DNA of 64,000 bases from Sulfurimicrobium sp963741495 (GTDB lineage Bacteria; Pseudomonadota; Gammaproteobacteria; Burkholderiales; Sulfuricellaceae): the NCBI GenBank assembly GCA_963741495.1, contig CAVUID010000015.1, forward strand, positions 372,001 to 436,000, read 5' to 3'. Made by a program: the position numbers and the translations under genes. The first letter of the stretch is position 1. Every line of letters begins with the position of its first letter. This document shows, one piece after another, positions 18,773 through 27,669 of the stretch. A model generated the notes under the pieces. It searched no databases and was not told the origin of the DNA. It saw nothing but the letters and a program-made list of their open reading frames with translations.

Positions 18773-20287
18773 TCATAAAGCCATCTTTACCATTAGCGCA
18801 CCATACAAGCCAAACAAGGAAAGCAAAGAGAGGCCGAAGGCATAGAGACGCCTTTTGCGCTTGCGCTTTTCCTGCTCGGTCCAGATCATGGCAACCGTGC
18901 CAAGGATGGGTCTTCCGGCCACTTCGCGAAGGCTGATTTGAGTATGAAAGGCGGGGCGGATCTGACTCATCAGGAATGCGATGCCGACTCCCGCAGCCAG
19001 GGCGCCTAAAAATACCAGGGAAAATAGTCTCAAGCGGTCAGGTCCGGCGGGTATTGCCGGAACGGTTGGCGGGTCAATGATCTTGAACGAAATCAATTCT
19101 GTGGTGGAGCTCATTTCGCCGGACATTTTTGCGCTTTCGCGGCGCTGGAGGAGGCTTTCATAATTGGATTTGTTCACCTCATAGTCGCGATTGAGCCTGG
19201 TGAGGTCTGCTTCCACTTCGGGTACCGCATTGCTCAGTGACTTGAGGTGAGCGTAGCGGGAGCTGTATTCCGCTACTCGCGCTCTCATGGAAGCCACTCT
19301 GGATTCGGCTTCCATTTGCGCGATTTTTTGCTGCTGAAGCATTGGGCTGTAATTCATCCCCGGGTCGGCACTGTGCTTTTGCAGTTTGGCTTCCTGCTTT
19401 TTTCGTTCCTCAAGCTGCGCAATCAGTCGTTTTGTGGAAACGATGTCCGGATGCTGATCGGTAAAGTTCAGGCGCAAGGAATCCAGGTTCTTGTTGAGGG
19501 TCTGGATGCGCGCATCAATTTCCGGATTGACTGGCGATTGCTCCACCATTTGCAATGGTTCGTCGTCAGCTATTTGATTTTTGATGGCATCGCGCGCCTG
19601 TTCGGCTTCCCGCAATTCCAGTTTTGCCTGATTGAGACTTTCCGAAGCGCTGGTCAGCTTCGATAAATAATCGCTGCCTTGACCCGGCATCAGTCCGACG
19701 TTCTTTTGTTTGAAGTTCATGAGGGCGGTTTCAGCTGCCGCCAGCTTCTCTTCGTAGGCTTTGATCTGTTCATCGATAAAGCGAATTGCCGAAGCGGATT
19801 CCTGCTTGTTTCCCCCGAGGCTTCCTTCGACGAAGATGGTCAATAATGACTGAACAACATCTTTGGCCAGTTTGGGATTGTCGTTGCTGTAGGAAATGGT
19901 AAAGAGGTTATCCCGCCCCGTAGACCCTATCATGATCTGGGACATCAGATCATTGACGAACTCATCATGGTCCTTCACGGTTTTTGCCTTGATATCCAGA
20001 TCCACCATGCGCATGACTCTTTCCACATTCGGGCGACTGATCAAGGTGCGACTCATCATGGTGACTTGCTGTTCCACGTTGGGAGGCGCAGTCATGCCTG
20101 ACATCAGAGGCTTTAGGATGCTCTGGGTGTCGACGTAAATTCTTGCAGAGGCCTGAAAGTCATCAGGAAGCTTGTAAACAATAACCCATCCAGCTATTGC
20201 CAGAGCCCAAGCCGCAACTATTGCATACCAGCGGTATTTCCATACCCCTTTCAGATAGGTAAGCAACTGGGTTATCAGTTCCTCCAT
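18773..20287 (-). CDS. XrtA system polysaccharide chain-length determinant (Wzz/Wzc-like)
   Basis: A 504-residue inner-membrane protein. It has one TM near residues 18-37 (YAIVAAWALAIAGWVIVYKL), a long periplasmic region with coiled-coil-like segments (about 160-230 and 290-380), and two C-terminal TMs (LRLFSLVFLGALAAGVGIAF and a final one ending VKMAL). The IYVDTQSILKPLM segment near residue 48 is typical of TIGR03007. It sets chain length together with the tyrosine autokinase. A 126-nt spacer with no visible gene follows before the kinase, and a 208-nt spacer precedes it. Confidence 0.93.
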   Translation of the reverse strand: MEELITQLLTYLKGVWKYRWYAIVAAWALAIAGWVIVYKLPDDFQASARIYVDTQSILKPLMSGMTAPPNVEQQVTMMSRTLISRPNVERVMRMVDLDIKAKTVKDHDEFVNDLMSQIMIGSTGRDNLFTISYSNDNPKLAKDVVQSLLTIFVEGSLGGNKQESASAIRFIDEQIKAYEEKLAAAETALMNFKQKNVGLMPGQGSDYLSKLTSASESLNQAKLELREAEQARDAIKNQIADDEPLQMVEQSPVNPEIDARIQTLNKNLDSLRLNFTDQHPDIVSTKRLIAQLEERKKQEAKLQKHSADPGMNYSPMLQQQKIAQMEAESRVASMRARVAEYSSRYAHLKSLSNAVPEVEADLTRLNRDYEVNKSNYESLLQRRESAKMSGEMSSTTELISFKIIDPPTVPAIPAGPDRLRLFSLVFLGALAAGVGIAFLMSQIRPAFHTQISLREVAGRPILGTVAMIWTEQEKRKRKRRLYAFGLSLLSLFGLYGALMVKMAL

Positions 20288-20495
20288 TTAGTTAAAGCTC
20301 CCAGGAAAAATGCCATCAGTAATTGGTTGCAGAAAACCCCGTGCCACTGCTTGCGCTGGTGTGGTCGCATGGCCTTGGGCTGACGATGTTCTATTTGTGC
20401 GCCATACACTCATGAAAATATTGCGTGCCCGCTTTGTCACGGCACCCAGGAGAGGGTAGCCAGGCCAAAGCGGGGAAAGTTTCGGTGAGTTAAAT
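20288..20495. other. Spacer between export lipoprotein and chain-length genes
   Basis: A 208-nt gap in an otherwise tightly packed operon. I see no conserved gene, no strong terminator and no clear promoter in it. A minus-strand frame running through it into the export gene has no recognisable similarity. Confidence 0.5.
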
Positions 20496-21134
20496 TCAGA
20501 AAAAGCTTTCTGGCACGACCAGAACATCACCTGGTCGCATGGGTACGTTGGCAGATATGTCGCCATCCTTGATCAGGTCGTTCAGGCGGACGGCAAGTTG
20601 TTGCTGCTTTCCGTCTACGTTGCGAATAATGCTTGCCTTGTTGCCGGCGGCGAAATCGGTAATGCCGCCCACTGCGATCAAGACATCCAGCAATGTCATC
20701 TCATCACGATACGGAAGCGCCTGAGGTTTTGCTGCTTGGCCTATGACCCGGATTTGTTCGCTATAGGGGCCAACGAAGCCAGTCACAATCACGGTGACGA
20801 TTGGATCCTGGATATATTTGGCCAGTGCCTTCTCGATGTCCCGCGCCAGATGGCTTGATGTCTTGCCGCTGGCAGGCAGATCTTCTACCAGGGGGGTTGT
20901 GATTTTGCCGTCTGGCCGGACGGGAACGGACATGGAAACTTCCGGATTACGCCAGACAATAATGTTTACGTTGTCGCCTGGGCCGATCAGATAATTGTGC
21001 GTTGGAGGTTGGGCTTCTGCAGAAGAAATGGCTGGTTTTGCCGAACTGGCGCAACCGCCAAGCGTCAAAATGGAAAGTGCGAAAGCAAAGCAAGCAAGCC
21101 ATCTCGCGGTATGAGTGTATTGCGGAATATTCAC
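20496..21134 (-). CDS. XrtA/PEP-CTERM system exopolysaccharide export lipoprotein (Wza-like)
   Basis: A 212-residue lipoprotein, first gene of the operon. The start is a GTG at 21134 preceded by AAGAGG about 8 nt upstream. The signal peptide ends in the lipobox LGGC, followed by the Poly_export domain (YLIGPGDNVNIIVWRNPE, about residues 49-66) and a SLBB-like region (IRVIGQAAKPQALPYRDE, LDVLIAVGG, RPGDVLVVPE). It matches TIGR03027. It forms the outer-membrane export channel or its periplasmic ring. It is divergent from the GAF-domain gene. Confidence 0.93.
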   Translation of the reverse strand: MNIPQYTHTARWLACFAFALSILTLGGCASSAKPAISSAEAQPPTHNYLIGPGDNVNIIVWRNPEVSMSVPVRPDGKITTPLVEDLPASGKTSSHLARDIEKALAKYIQDPIVTVIVTGFVGPYSEQIRVIGQAAKPQALPYRDEMTLLDVLIAVGGITDFAAGNKASIIRNVDGKQQQLAVRLNDLIKDGDISANVPMRPGDVLVVPESFF

Positions 21135-21345
21135 TTGGGTTACCTCTTGATTTTGATTTGGAAGGGGGTGACGCAGGACATCGAGTTCCTCCCCGGCACT
21201 TATAATAACAAAATCTGTCAGACTGCTGGCATAAATTCAATCCCATTTTCATTGCTCCGCCCAGTCAAACAAAGCATATTGACTTTCAAGGGGTCATCGT
21301 GGCCTGTTCCATTTATTATTCCTGACCACCCTTGATTTGCCCGCC

Positions 21346-21351
21346 TATAAT
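21346..21351 (+). promoter_or_regulatory. Likely sigma-70 -10 box for the GAF-domain gene
   Basis: An exact TATAAT lies 35 nt upstream of the preferred ATG at 21386. The -35 is weak: CTGACC is the closest match, at about 18-nt spacing. On the other strand, upstream of the export gene, only a TATTATAA stretch is visible with no convincing -35, so the EPS operon promoter may need an activator. Confidence 0.45.
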
Positions 21352-21385
21352 GGATCCGTTGGAGCATTCCCAAAGGGGCTTTGAT

Positions 21386-22186
21386 ATGGACATCGGTGAC
21401 AAGGAAAATCCGCTGATCAAGCTGCAGGACCTGGCCAGTTTTCTGGAAGAGGGCAGTTTTGATGAAAATATGCAGCAACTTGCGGCGATGGCTGCAAAAA
21501 TACTCAACGCCGAAAATTGTTCGCTCATGTTGCTCAACGATGGCGAGATGGAAAACCTGCGCATGCGTGTCTGTGCCAGTTATGGACCGTTGCCGGCAGC
21601 GGCCTACAAGGAATCCGCCCGAAAGGGTGAAGGCATTGCAGGGCGGGTGATCGCTACCGGTAAAGCGCTGCTGATTGACGACATTCATCATTCGGAGTTT
21701 GCCAAATGGGCACGGCGAGCCAACGACCCGCGTAAAAGTCTGATTTCTTCGCCGATCACCATTAATGGAAACATCATCGGTGTCGTCAACATAAACGGAC
21801 ATAAGCAGGGCCGTCCTTTCAATCTGGATGACATGAGCCTGCTCGAAGTGGTTGCGCTGTTTATCGGCAAATCCATTCAGGTGGTGCAGTTGCAGAATAT
21901 TTTGAATTCACGCTTTGCTCAATTGGCGCTGGTGCAGTCTGCGGGAAAAGATCTGGAAAGTACCCTGGTGAGAGCGGTGCAAAACCCGGATCAAGTGGCC
22001 AAGATTCTGGCAAAGTCGTTTTACAAGGAAATGACCCGAGCTGGCTTTGGCTCCAGCCAGATCATCAACGCTGCCTCGGAAATTATCTCGCAATTGAGTG
22101 GCAGCTTGAATCGCCACAGCAAACGGGCGGAGCGGGTGAATGCGGATTTACCGCAAAGCGGCTTTGAAATGCGTGGTGATGAATAA
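21386..22186 (+). CDS. GAF-domain protein
   Basis: About 266 residues from the ATG at 21386, which has AAGGGG 7 nt upstream; the frame is open to 21332. A GAF domain covers about residues 25-165 (ENCSLMLLND, GEGIAGRVIATGKALLIDD, SPITINGNIIGVVNING). A C-terminal helical part of ~100 residues has no output domain I recognise. GAF domains bind small ligands or mediate dimerisation. Divergent placement from the EPS operon makes a sensory or regulatory link plausible but unproven. It is followed by convergent recJ with 71 nt between; a TGCCTGAA/TTCAGGCA inverted repeat spans that gap. Confidence 0.85.
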   Translation: MDIGDKENPLIKLQDLASFLEEGSFDENMQQLAAMAAKILNAENCSLMLLNDGEMENLRMRVCASYGPLPAAAYKESARKGEGIAGRVIATGKALLIDDIHHSEFAKWARRANDPRKSLISSPITINGNIIGVVNINGHKQGRPFNLDDMSLLEVVALFIGKSIQVVQLQNILNSRFAQLALVQSAGKDLESTLVRAVQNPDQVAKILAKSFYKEMTRAGFGSSQIINAASEIISQLSGSLNRHSKRAERVNADLPQSGFEMRGDE

Positions 22187-22257
22187 AATGCCTGAAGAAT
22201 GAATGGATTTCCCACCGTGCATCGGCATTGCCTTGGTCGGTTATTGCATGCTTGATT

Positions 22258-23949
22258 TCAGGCAGCTTCCCAATGGTTCAAAAGCAGTTGCAGCGTGGTA
22301 TTGCCGTTATATTCGTTTACATCCAGACGATAAACCGCATGCAGTTGCTCCGGCAAGGGGACCGCATGAAAAAACAGCATGGCCTCGAAACTGCGTCCAG
22401 ACTGTCTGAGGCGCAGCTTCAGGTGTTTTTCGCCCACCACGCGCTGTTGCTCGATCTGAAAATTACCCTGAAACAGCGGTTCCGGAAAGGCCTGCCCCCA
22501 TACCTCGTTTCTCAGCAACTGCGCCAGTTCCAGCGACATATCCGGCGTTTCCAGGGAGCCGTCTGTTTCCACTGCACGGGTCAACAGGGCAGGAGTGAGA
22601 AGCTGGCTGCAAACGTCTTCAAAAGCCATCTTGAAGCAAGAAAAATCCGCTTCCGCGATGGTCAGACCGGCCGCCATGGCGTGGCCGCCAAATTTTTTGA
22701 TCATGTCCGGATGGCGCTTGGATACCAGATCCAGCGCATCGCGCAGGTGCAGGCCGGGAATGGAACGTCCAGAGCCTTTTAGTTCGCCTTCATTGCCCTG
22801 GGCGAAGGCGATTACCGGGCGGTGAAATTTTTCCTTGAGGCGCGAAGCCAGGATGCCGATCACGCCCTGATGCCAGTCTGGGTCGAACAGGCTGAGGCTG
22901 TAGTTATCCTGCACGGTGATCTGTTCCAGGGCTGCCAGCGCCTGGTTGTGCATGTCGGCCTCGATGGCGCGGCGTTCGCGATTGAGTGTATCGAGTTGCT
23001 GCGCCAGATCGAGTGCGCGGGCAGGGTCGTCGCTGAGCAGGCATTCGATGCCCAGCGCCATGTCTTCCAGCCGTCCGGCCGCATTGAGGCGCGGCCCGAG
23101 GGCAAATCCCAGATCCCAGGTGGAGGCGCGGCGGGCATCACGACCTGAAATTTTGAGCAGCGCCTGAATGCCGGCGCAGGCCTTGCCCGCGCGGATGCGT
23201 TTGAGGCCGTTGCTGACCAGCGTGCGGTTGAGGTCGTCGAGTTTGACCACGTCGGCCACCGTGCCCAGTGCGACCAGATCGAGCAGATTGCCGAGATTGG
23301 GTTCCGGCTTGTCTGCGAAAGCGCCGCGCTGGCGCAGTTCGGCGCGTAGAGCCAGCATGACGTAGAAAATGACCCCCACGCCAGCCAGATTCTTGCTCGG
23401 AAAGTCGCAGCCGGGCTGGCTGGGATTGACGATGCAGGCGGCGTCCGGCAGTTCGTCGCCGGGCAGGTGGTGGTCGGTCACCAGCACCTGCATGCCCAGC
23501 CGGTTTGCCTCGGCAACGCCCGCCACGCTGGCGATGCCGTTGTCCACGGTGATGAGGATGTCCGGCTTGCTTTCGGAGGCCAGATGCACGATTTCAGGGG
23601 TCAGGCCGTAGCCGTACTCGAAGCGGTTGGGCACCAGATAATCCACCTTCGCGCCGAAAGACCGCAAAGCCCGCACCGCAACGGCACACGCGGTTGCGCC
23701 GTCGGAATCGTAGTCGGCAATGACCAGCAGGCGATGCCCGGCCGCGATGGCGTCGGCCAGTTGCGTTGCCATGGCGGGCGCGTGGGTCAGCTGATTGAAA
23801 GGCAGCAGTGCCTTGAGGTCGTATTCCAGTTGTTGCAGCGACTGGATACCGCGTGCGGCGTAGACGCGCGCCAGCACCGGGTGCAGGCCTTGCGCCGCCA
23901 GTGCCTGGGCTGCATCCGTGCTGAAGGGGCGGGGCGCAATATCCGTCAT
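22258..23949 (-). CDS. recJ: Single-stranded-DNA-specific exonuclease RecJ
   Basis: A 563-residue DHH-family nuclease. It has motif DYDSDG (79-84), VDNG (135-138), the DHH triad VTDHH (157-161), and the DHHA1 part with the conserved GGHAMAAGLT. It degrades ssDNA 5' to 3' in recombination and mismatch repair. The ATG at 23949 overlaps the TGA of the upstream rpfE-like gene (ATGA); an extension to 24009 would run into that gene. The recJ/rpfE-like pairing is a conserved neighbourhood in beta- and gammaproteobacteria. Confidence 0.95.
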   Translation of the reverse strand: MTDIAPRPFSTDAAQALAAQGLHPVLARVYAARGIQSLQQLEYDLKALLPFNQLTHAPAMATQLADAIAAGHRLLVIADYDSDGATACAVAVRALRSFGAKVDYLVPNRFEYGYGLTPEIVHLASESKPDILITVDNGIASVAGVAEANRLGMQVLVTDHHLPGDELPDAACIVNPSQPGCDFPSKNLAGVGVIFYVMLALRAELRQRGAFADKPEPNLGNLLDLVALGTVADVVKLDDLNRTLVSNGLKRIRAGKACAGIQALLKISGRDARRASTWDLGFALGPRLNAAGRLEDMALGIECLLSDDPARALDLAQQLDTLNRERRAIEADMHNQALAALEQITVQDNYSLSLFDPDWHQGVIGILASRLKEKFHRPVIAFAQGNEGELKGSGRSIPGLHLRDALDLVSKRHPDMIKKFGGHAMAAGLTIAEADFSCFKMAFEDVCSQLLTPALLTRAVETDGSLETPDMSLELAQLLRNEVWGQAFPEPLFQGNFQIEQQRVVGEKHLKLRLRQSGRSFEAMLFFHAVPLPEQLHAVYRLDVNEYNGNTTLQLLLNHWEAA

Positions 23950-24989
23950 GCCTCGGTATCCTTGGGGCGATAGTGAATCAACGGTTGCTGGCGACGCCAC
24001 ACTTTCCAAAGGCTGCCGCGGGTGACGTTGAAATCAAGCGTGCCGTTTGGCGTCGGCGCATGCAGGGTCAGTTCGATGATGCCCTTGCGCAGCGCCCGTT
24101 CCAGCGGCGCAAACCATTGCTGCTCCAGTTGATCGAGGCGCTCGCGCCATGCGTGCGGCGTGCCATATAAAGCGGCTGGGCGCAGGTTGTCCAGAACCAG
24201 CAGGTGGTTGCCAGGCGCGGCTTCTGCAAGCCAGTCGCCAGCGCTCTCCGGCAAGGCATGATGGAACGTATTGCTGGCCATGGCGAGGCCATTCGCTAGC
24301 GCATCATTTGCCCAGACCTGGTCGAACGGGTGGCTTGATACCGGCGGCATGCTGCCGCCGCCCCAGGGCCAAATGCTGTTGATCGGCGGTTCGCCGCGGT
24401 TTTCCCGCTCGACGTTGACCGGGTGCTCGAATAGCAGCATCTGCACTTCGTTGATCAGTGAGCGCCAGCGCAGTTCTTCCGGGCCGCGCGGCAGGCGGGC
24501 ATGGATGTTGAATCCGGCAACCTGATACAGGGGTTGGGTGGAGATGGCAGGCGCCTGCGCCAGCTTCAAATACCAGCGCAGTGGATGAGAAGCGCAAAAA
24601 TGCAGCCCGTCAGCGGAAAAATGCTGATTCAGCGTGGCGATCAGGTTTTCGCTTTCGGCATGGCTGAGGGCAAAGGTGGAGTTTTCCGTCAGGATTAGCT
24701 GATCTCTTTCCACTGCCAGGTTGATCGGGTCGGCACGCAGCCAGTATCCGCTTTCCGCATTGATGCCGTCAGCTATCGCGCTAAACGGGGCCACCGGATA
24801 GTCCTGCTGGCGTGCCACCCCAAAGGTCTCGCACAGCCAGCCTTCCATGTCATTTGCCGCTGTTTGAGTGCAACTGCCGCGCGCCAGAAGGGTATGCAGG
24901 GCGGGCGCTTTTGCGCCATGGAGCGGATCGTTTTCCCGCGTCAGGGCTGTTGAAGGGAACAGGGCGGGGATGAGCAGGTGGCAGTGCAT
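23946..24989 (-). CDS. RpfE-like conserved protein (phosphoglycerate-mutase-like, COG4255 type)
   Basis: About 347 residues from the ATG at 24989. It resembles the conserved protein encoded beside recJ in Xanthomonas and betaproteobacteria and annotated as RpfE or an iPGM-like regulatory protein. Features visible are MHCHLLIPALFP at the start, WLRADPINLA, the WPWGGGSMP segment in the middle, and LLVLDNLRPAALYG. Biochemical function is not established. The frame continues upstream to 25181 but that overlaps the 5' end of sixA on the other strand, so the ATG at 24989 is preferred. Confidence 0.8.
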   Translation of the reverse strand: MHCHLLIPALFPSTALTRENDPLHGAKAPALHTLLARGSCTQTAANDMEGWLCETFGVARQQDYPVAPFSAIADGINAESGYWLRADPINLAVERDQLILTENSTFALSHAESENLIATLNQHFSADGLHFCASHPLRWYLKLAQAPAISTQPLYQVAGFNIHARLPRGPEELRWRSLINEVQMLLFEHPVNVERENRGEPPINSIWPWGGGSMPPVSSHPFDQVWANDALANGLAMASNTFHHALPESAGDWLAEAAPGNHLLVLDNLRPAALYGTPHAWRERLDQLEQQWFAPLERALRKGIIELTLHAPTPNGTLDFNVTRGSLWKVWRRQQPLIHYRPKDTEA

Positions 24990-25054
24990 AGTGCGCGTTA
25001 GTGTAACATTGGCTCGGTAGAATGGCGGGTTGCACCCATAACAAGGAGAACACG

Positions 25055-25507
25055 ATGGACCTGATTCTGTGGCGCCACGCCGAAGCCGAGGACGGCTTTC
25101 CCGACAACAACCGCAAACTGACCGCGAAAGGGCAGAAGCAGGCAGCCCAGATGGGCGAATGGCTGCGCGAACGCCTGCCAAAAGACACGCGCATCATCGT
25201 CAGCCCGGCCAAGCGGACGCAACAGACCGCGCTGGCCCTGAAGTGCAAATTCGAAACCCTGAGGGAAATCGGTGTCGGCGCTTCGGTGCCCGCCTTGCTC
25301 ACTGCTGCCGGTTGGCCGGATGCCAAAGGCGCGGTGCTGGTGGTGGGGCATCAGCCGGTACTGGGCCAGACTGCCGCGTTGCTGCTGGGTGGTGCCGAGG
25401 CGGACTGGAGTATCAAAAAGGGCGCTGTATGGTGGTTGTCCAGTCGGGTGCGGCAGGATGAGACCCAAGTGGTGCTGCGTGGGGTGATGGCGCCGGATCT
25501 CCTGTAA
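25055..25507 (+). CDS. sixA: Phosphohistidine phosphatase SixA
   Basis: 150 residues from the ATG at 25055, preceded by AAGGAG at 6-nt spacing. It is a histidine-phosphatase fold with the shortened RHA motif (LILWRHAEAED, His8 catalytic), SPAKRTQQTA, and the second histidine in VVGHQPVLG. SixA removes phosphate from phosphohistidine proteins (HPt domains, NPr). It is divergent from the rpfE-like gene with 65 nt between starts. Confidence 0.92.
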   Translation: MDLILWRHAEAEDGFPDNNRKLTAKGQKQAAQMGEWLRERLPKDTRIIVSPAKRTQQTALALKCKFETLREIGVGASVPALLTAAGWPDAKGAVLVVGHQPVLGQTAALLLGGAEADWSIKKGAVWWLSSRVRQDETQVVLRGVMAPDLL

Positions 25508-25671
25508 ACAGGGATTGACACTATGCTTCGCGCTTCCCCGGCTTATGCCGAATGGGTTGTGAATTTCGCAAACTGCTCGCTGTAGGCAAAATCCAGGCAG
25601 CGCTGCATGCCGAGATAGCACCCGATCTGCTATAGTTCTGGCACCCATTCTGGATTGAACTGAATTATTTC

Positions 25672-26916
25672 GTGTCTCCCTTCGAACTCTTTATCGGATT
25701 GCGCTATACGCGTGCCAAGCGGCGCAATCACTTCATCTCCTTCATTTCCCTGATTTCCATGGCCGGCATTGCGCTGGGCGTGGCTGCGCTGATTGTCGTG
25801 CTTTCGGTCATGAACGGTTTCCAGCAGGAGTTGCGCGCCCGCATTCTGGGCGTGGCCTCGCACATCCAGATCACCGGTGGAGACAATACATTGGCCGATT
25901 GGCGCATGATTGCAGAAAATGCTTCGCGTCATCCCGATGTCGCCGCCGCTGCGCCCTACATCATGGCCCAGAATATGCTGACGTTCGATCAGGCGGTGCA
26001 GGGAGCGATCGTGCGCGGCATCCTGCCCGATCTCGAAAGCGGAGTGGCGCAGTTTTCCAGTCACATGAAGCAGGGGCGGCTGGAAGATCTGCGTTCCGGC
26101 GAATTCGGCATTGTGCTCGGCTCCGAGCTGGCGCGTGCGCTCGGTGCGCGACTGGGCGACAAGGTGGTGGTGATGGCGCCGCAGGGGCAGGTGACGCCGG
26201 CAGGCGTGGTGCCGCGCCTCAAGCAGTTCACGGTCCGGGGCGTGTTTGAAGTCGGCATGTATGAGTACGATTACGGGTTGGCGCTGATTCATCTCGATGA
26301 TGCGGCCAAGCTTTATCGCATGGGCGACCGGGTTTCGGGCGTGCGGCTGGCGCTGAAAGACCTCTACAGCGCGCCCCAGGTGTCGCGCGAGTTAATGGAT
26401 CTGATGCAGGGCGATTTTTATATCAGCGACTGGACGCGTCAGCATGCCAATTTTTTCCGCGCCATCCAGATCGAGAAGAACGTGATGTTCATTATCCTGC
26501 TGCTGATCGTCGCGGTGGCTGCGTTCAATATTGTTTCCACCCTGGTGATGGCGGTGACCGACAAGCAGGCGGACATCGCCATCCTGCGCACGCTGGGTGC
26601 TTCGCCCGGCAGCATCATGAAGATTTTCATCGTTCAGGGGGCGCTGATCGGGATGATCGGCATGCTCATCGGTGTGGGGGGCGGCGTGCTGCTTGCGCTC
26701 AACATCGATGTGATCGTGCCTGCGATCGAGCGCCTGTTTGGCGTCGCTTTCCTTGCTAAAGATGTCTATTACATCAGTGAATTGCCATCCAAACTTGATG
26801 TTAAAGATGTGATGTATGTGGCCGCTGTTTCGTTTGTCCTGACCTTGATTGCGACGCTTTATCCCAGCTACCGGGCATCGAAAACCAACCCGGCGGAGGC
26901 GCTCAGGTATGAATAG
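25672..26916 (+). CDS. lolC: Lipoprotein-releasing ABC transporter permease LolC/LolE
   Basis: A 414-residue permease from a GTG at 25672. It has a cytoplasmic N-terminus (SPFELFIGLRYTRAKRRNHFISFIS), a first TM around residues 22-45, a large periplasmic MacB-like domain, three C-terminal TMs, and the FtsX-type ends ITLATLYPSYRASKTNPAEALRYE-like. With LolD it extracts lipoproteins from the inner membrane and hands them to LolA. Only one permease gene is present here, so the complex may use one subunit twice. It overlaps lolD by 8 nt. Confidence 0.93.
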   Translation: MSPFELFIGLRYTRAKRRNHFISFISLISMAGIALGVAALIVVLSVMNGFQQELRARILGVASHIQITGGDNTLADWRMIAENASRHPDVAAAAPYIMAQNMLTFDQAVQGAIVRGILPDLESGVAQFSSHMKQGRLEDLRSGEFGIVLGSELARALGARLGDKVVVMAPQGQVTPAGVVPRLKQFTVRGVFEVGMYEYDYGLALIHLDDAAKLYRMGDRVSGVRLALKDLYSAPQVSRELMDLMQGDFYISDWTRQHANFFRAIQIEKNVMFIILLLIVAVAAFNIVSTLVMAVTDKQADIAILRTLGASPGSIMKIFIVQGALIGMIGMLIGVGGGVLLALNIDVIVPAIERLFGVAFLAKDVYYISELPSKLDVKDVMYVAAVSFVLTLIATLYPSYRASKTNPAEALRYE

Positions 26917-27616
26917 CCATCAGCCATCAGCCATCAGCCATCAGTCTGTCTTGTCCTGCCGTGGATTGAGCAAGGTTTTCAAGCAGGGGAAAGTCGAAGT
27001 GCCTGTTCTGCTGGGCATTGATCTCGATATAGCAGAGGGCGAAAGAGTGGCGATTGTCGGCGCTTCCGGGTCCGGCAAAAGCACCTTGCTGCACCTGCTG
27101 GGTGGCCTTGACGATGCCAGCGCAGGCGAACTGGCGATTCTCGGCCACGATGTTCAGCGCTTGAATGAAGCCGAACGCGGGCATTTGCGCAACCAGTCGC
27201 TCGGGTTTATCTATCAGTTCCATCACCTGCTGCCTGAATTCTCTGCCCTTGAAAATGTGGCCATGCCGCTGCTGATCCGGCGTATCCCGAAGCAGCAGGC
27301 TTATGATCGCGCCACCTCGATGCTGCAGAAGGTGGGGCTGGGACATCGCCTTCCGCACACGCCAGGCGAGCTTTCCGGCGGCGAGCGCCAGCGGGCTGCG
27401 GTTGCCCGTGCACTGGTAACCAACCCGGCCTGCGTGCTGGCGGACGAACCCACCGGGAATCTGGACCGCAACACTGCTCAGGGGGTGTTCGACCTGATGC
27501 TGGAATTGAATCAGGAACTCAGTACCAGTTTCGTGATCGTGACGCACGACATGGAACTGGCAGCACGCATGGATCGCACCCTGAGACTGGTCGATGGAAA
27601 ATTGCTCGAACAGTAA
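26909..27616 (+). CDS. lolD: Lipoprotein-releasing ABC transporter ATPase LolD
   Basis: 235 residues. It has Walker A GASGSGKST, Q-loop FIYQFHHLLPEFSALEN, signature LSGGERQR, Walker B VLADEPTGNLD and the H-loop VTHD. The start is the ATG at 26909, overlapping lolC. Codons 3-12 are made of a 7-bp tandem repeat (four AGCCATC units), giving a low-complexity SHQPSAISHQS N-terminus before the conserved LSCRGLSKVF. A change of one repeat unit would shift the frame. Confidence 0.94.
   Translation: MNSHQPSAISHQSVLSCRGLSKVFKQGKVEVPVLLGIDLDIAEGERVAIVGASGSGKSTLLHLLGGLDDASAGELAILGHDVQRLNEAERGHLRNQSLGFIYQFHHLLPEFSALENVAMPLLIRRIPKQQAYDRATSMLQKVGLGHRLPHTPGELSGGERQRAAVARALVTNPACVLADEPTGNLDRNTAQGVFDLMLELNQELSTSFVIVTHDMELAARMDRTLRLVDGKLLEQ
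26915..26944. repeat. Heptanucleotide tandem repeat, 4 x AGCCATC, at start of lolD
   Basis: Four perfect copies of AGCCATC followed by a partial AG. The first unit overlaps the lolC stop codon and the array lies within the first 12 codons of lolD. Units are not a multiple of three, so copy-number change alters lolD frame. Confidence 0.9.
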
Positions 27617-27669
27617 TTTTCAGTTCGCCGGTAGCGTGCCCAGAGGCTGACAGGGTTTCTTGAACAGTC

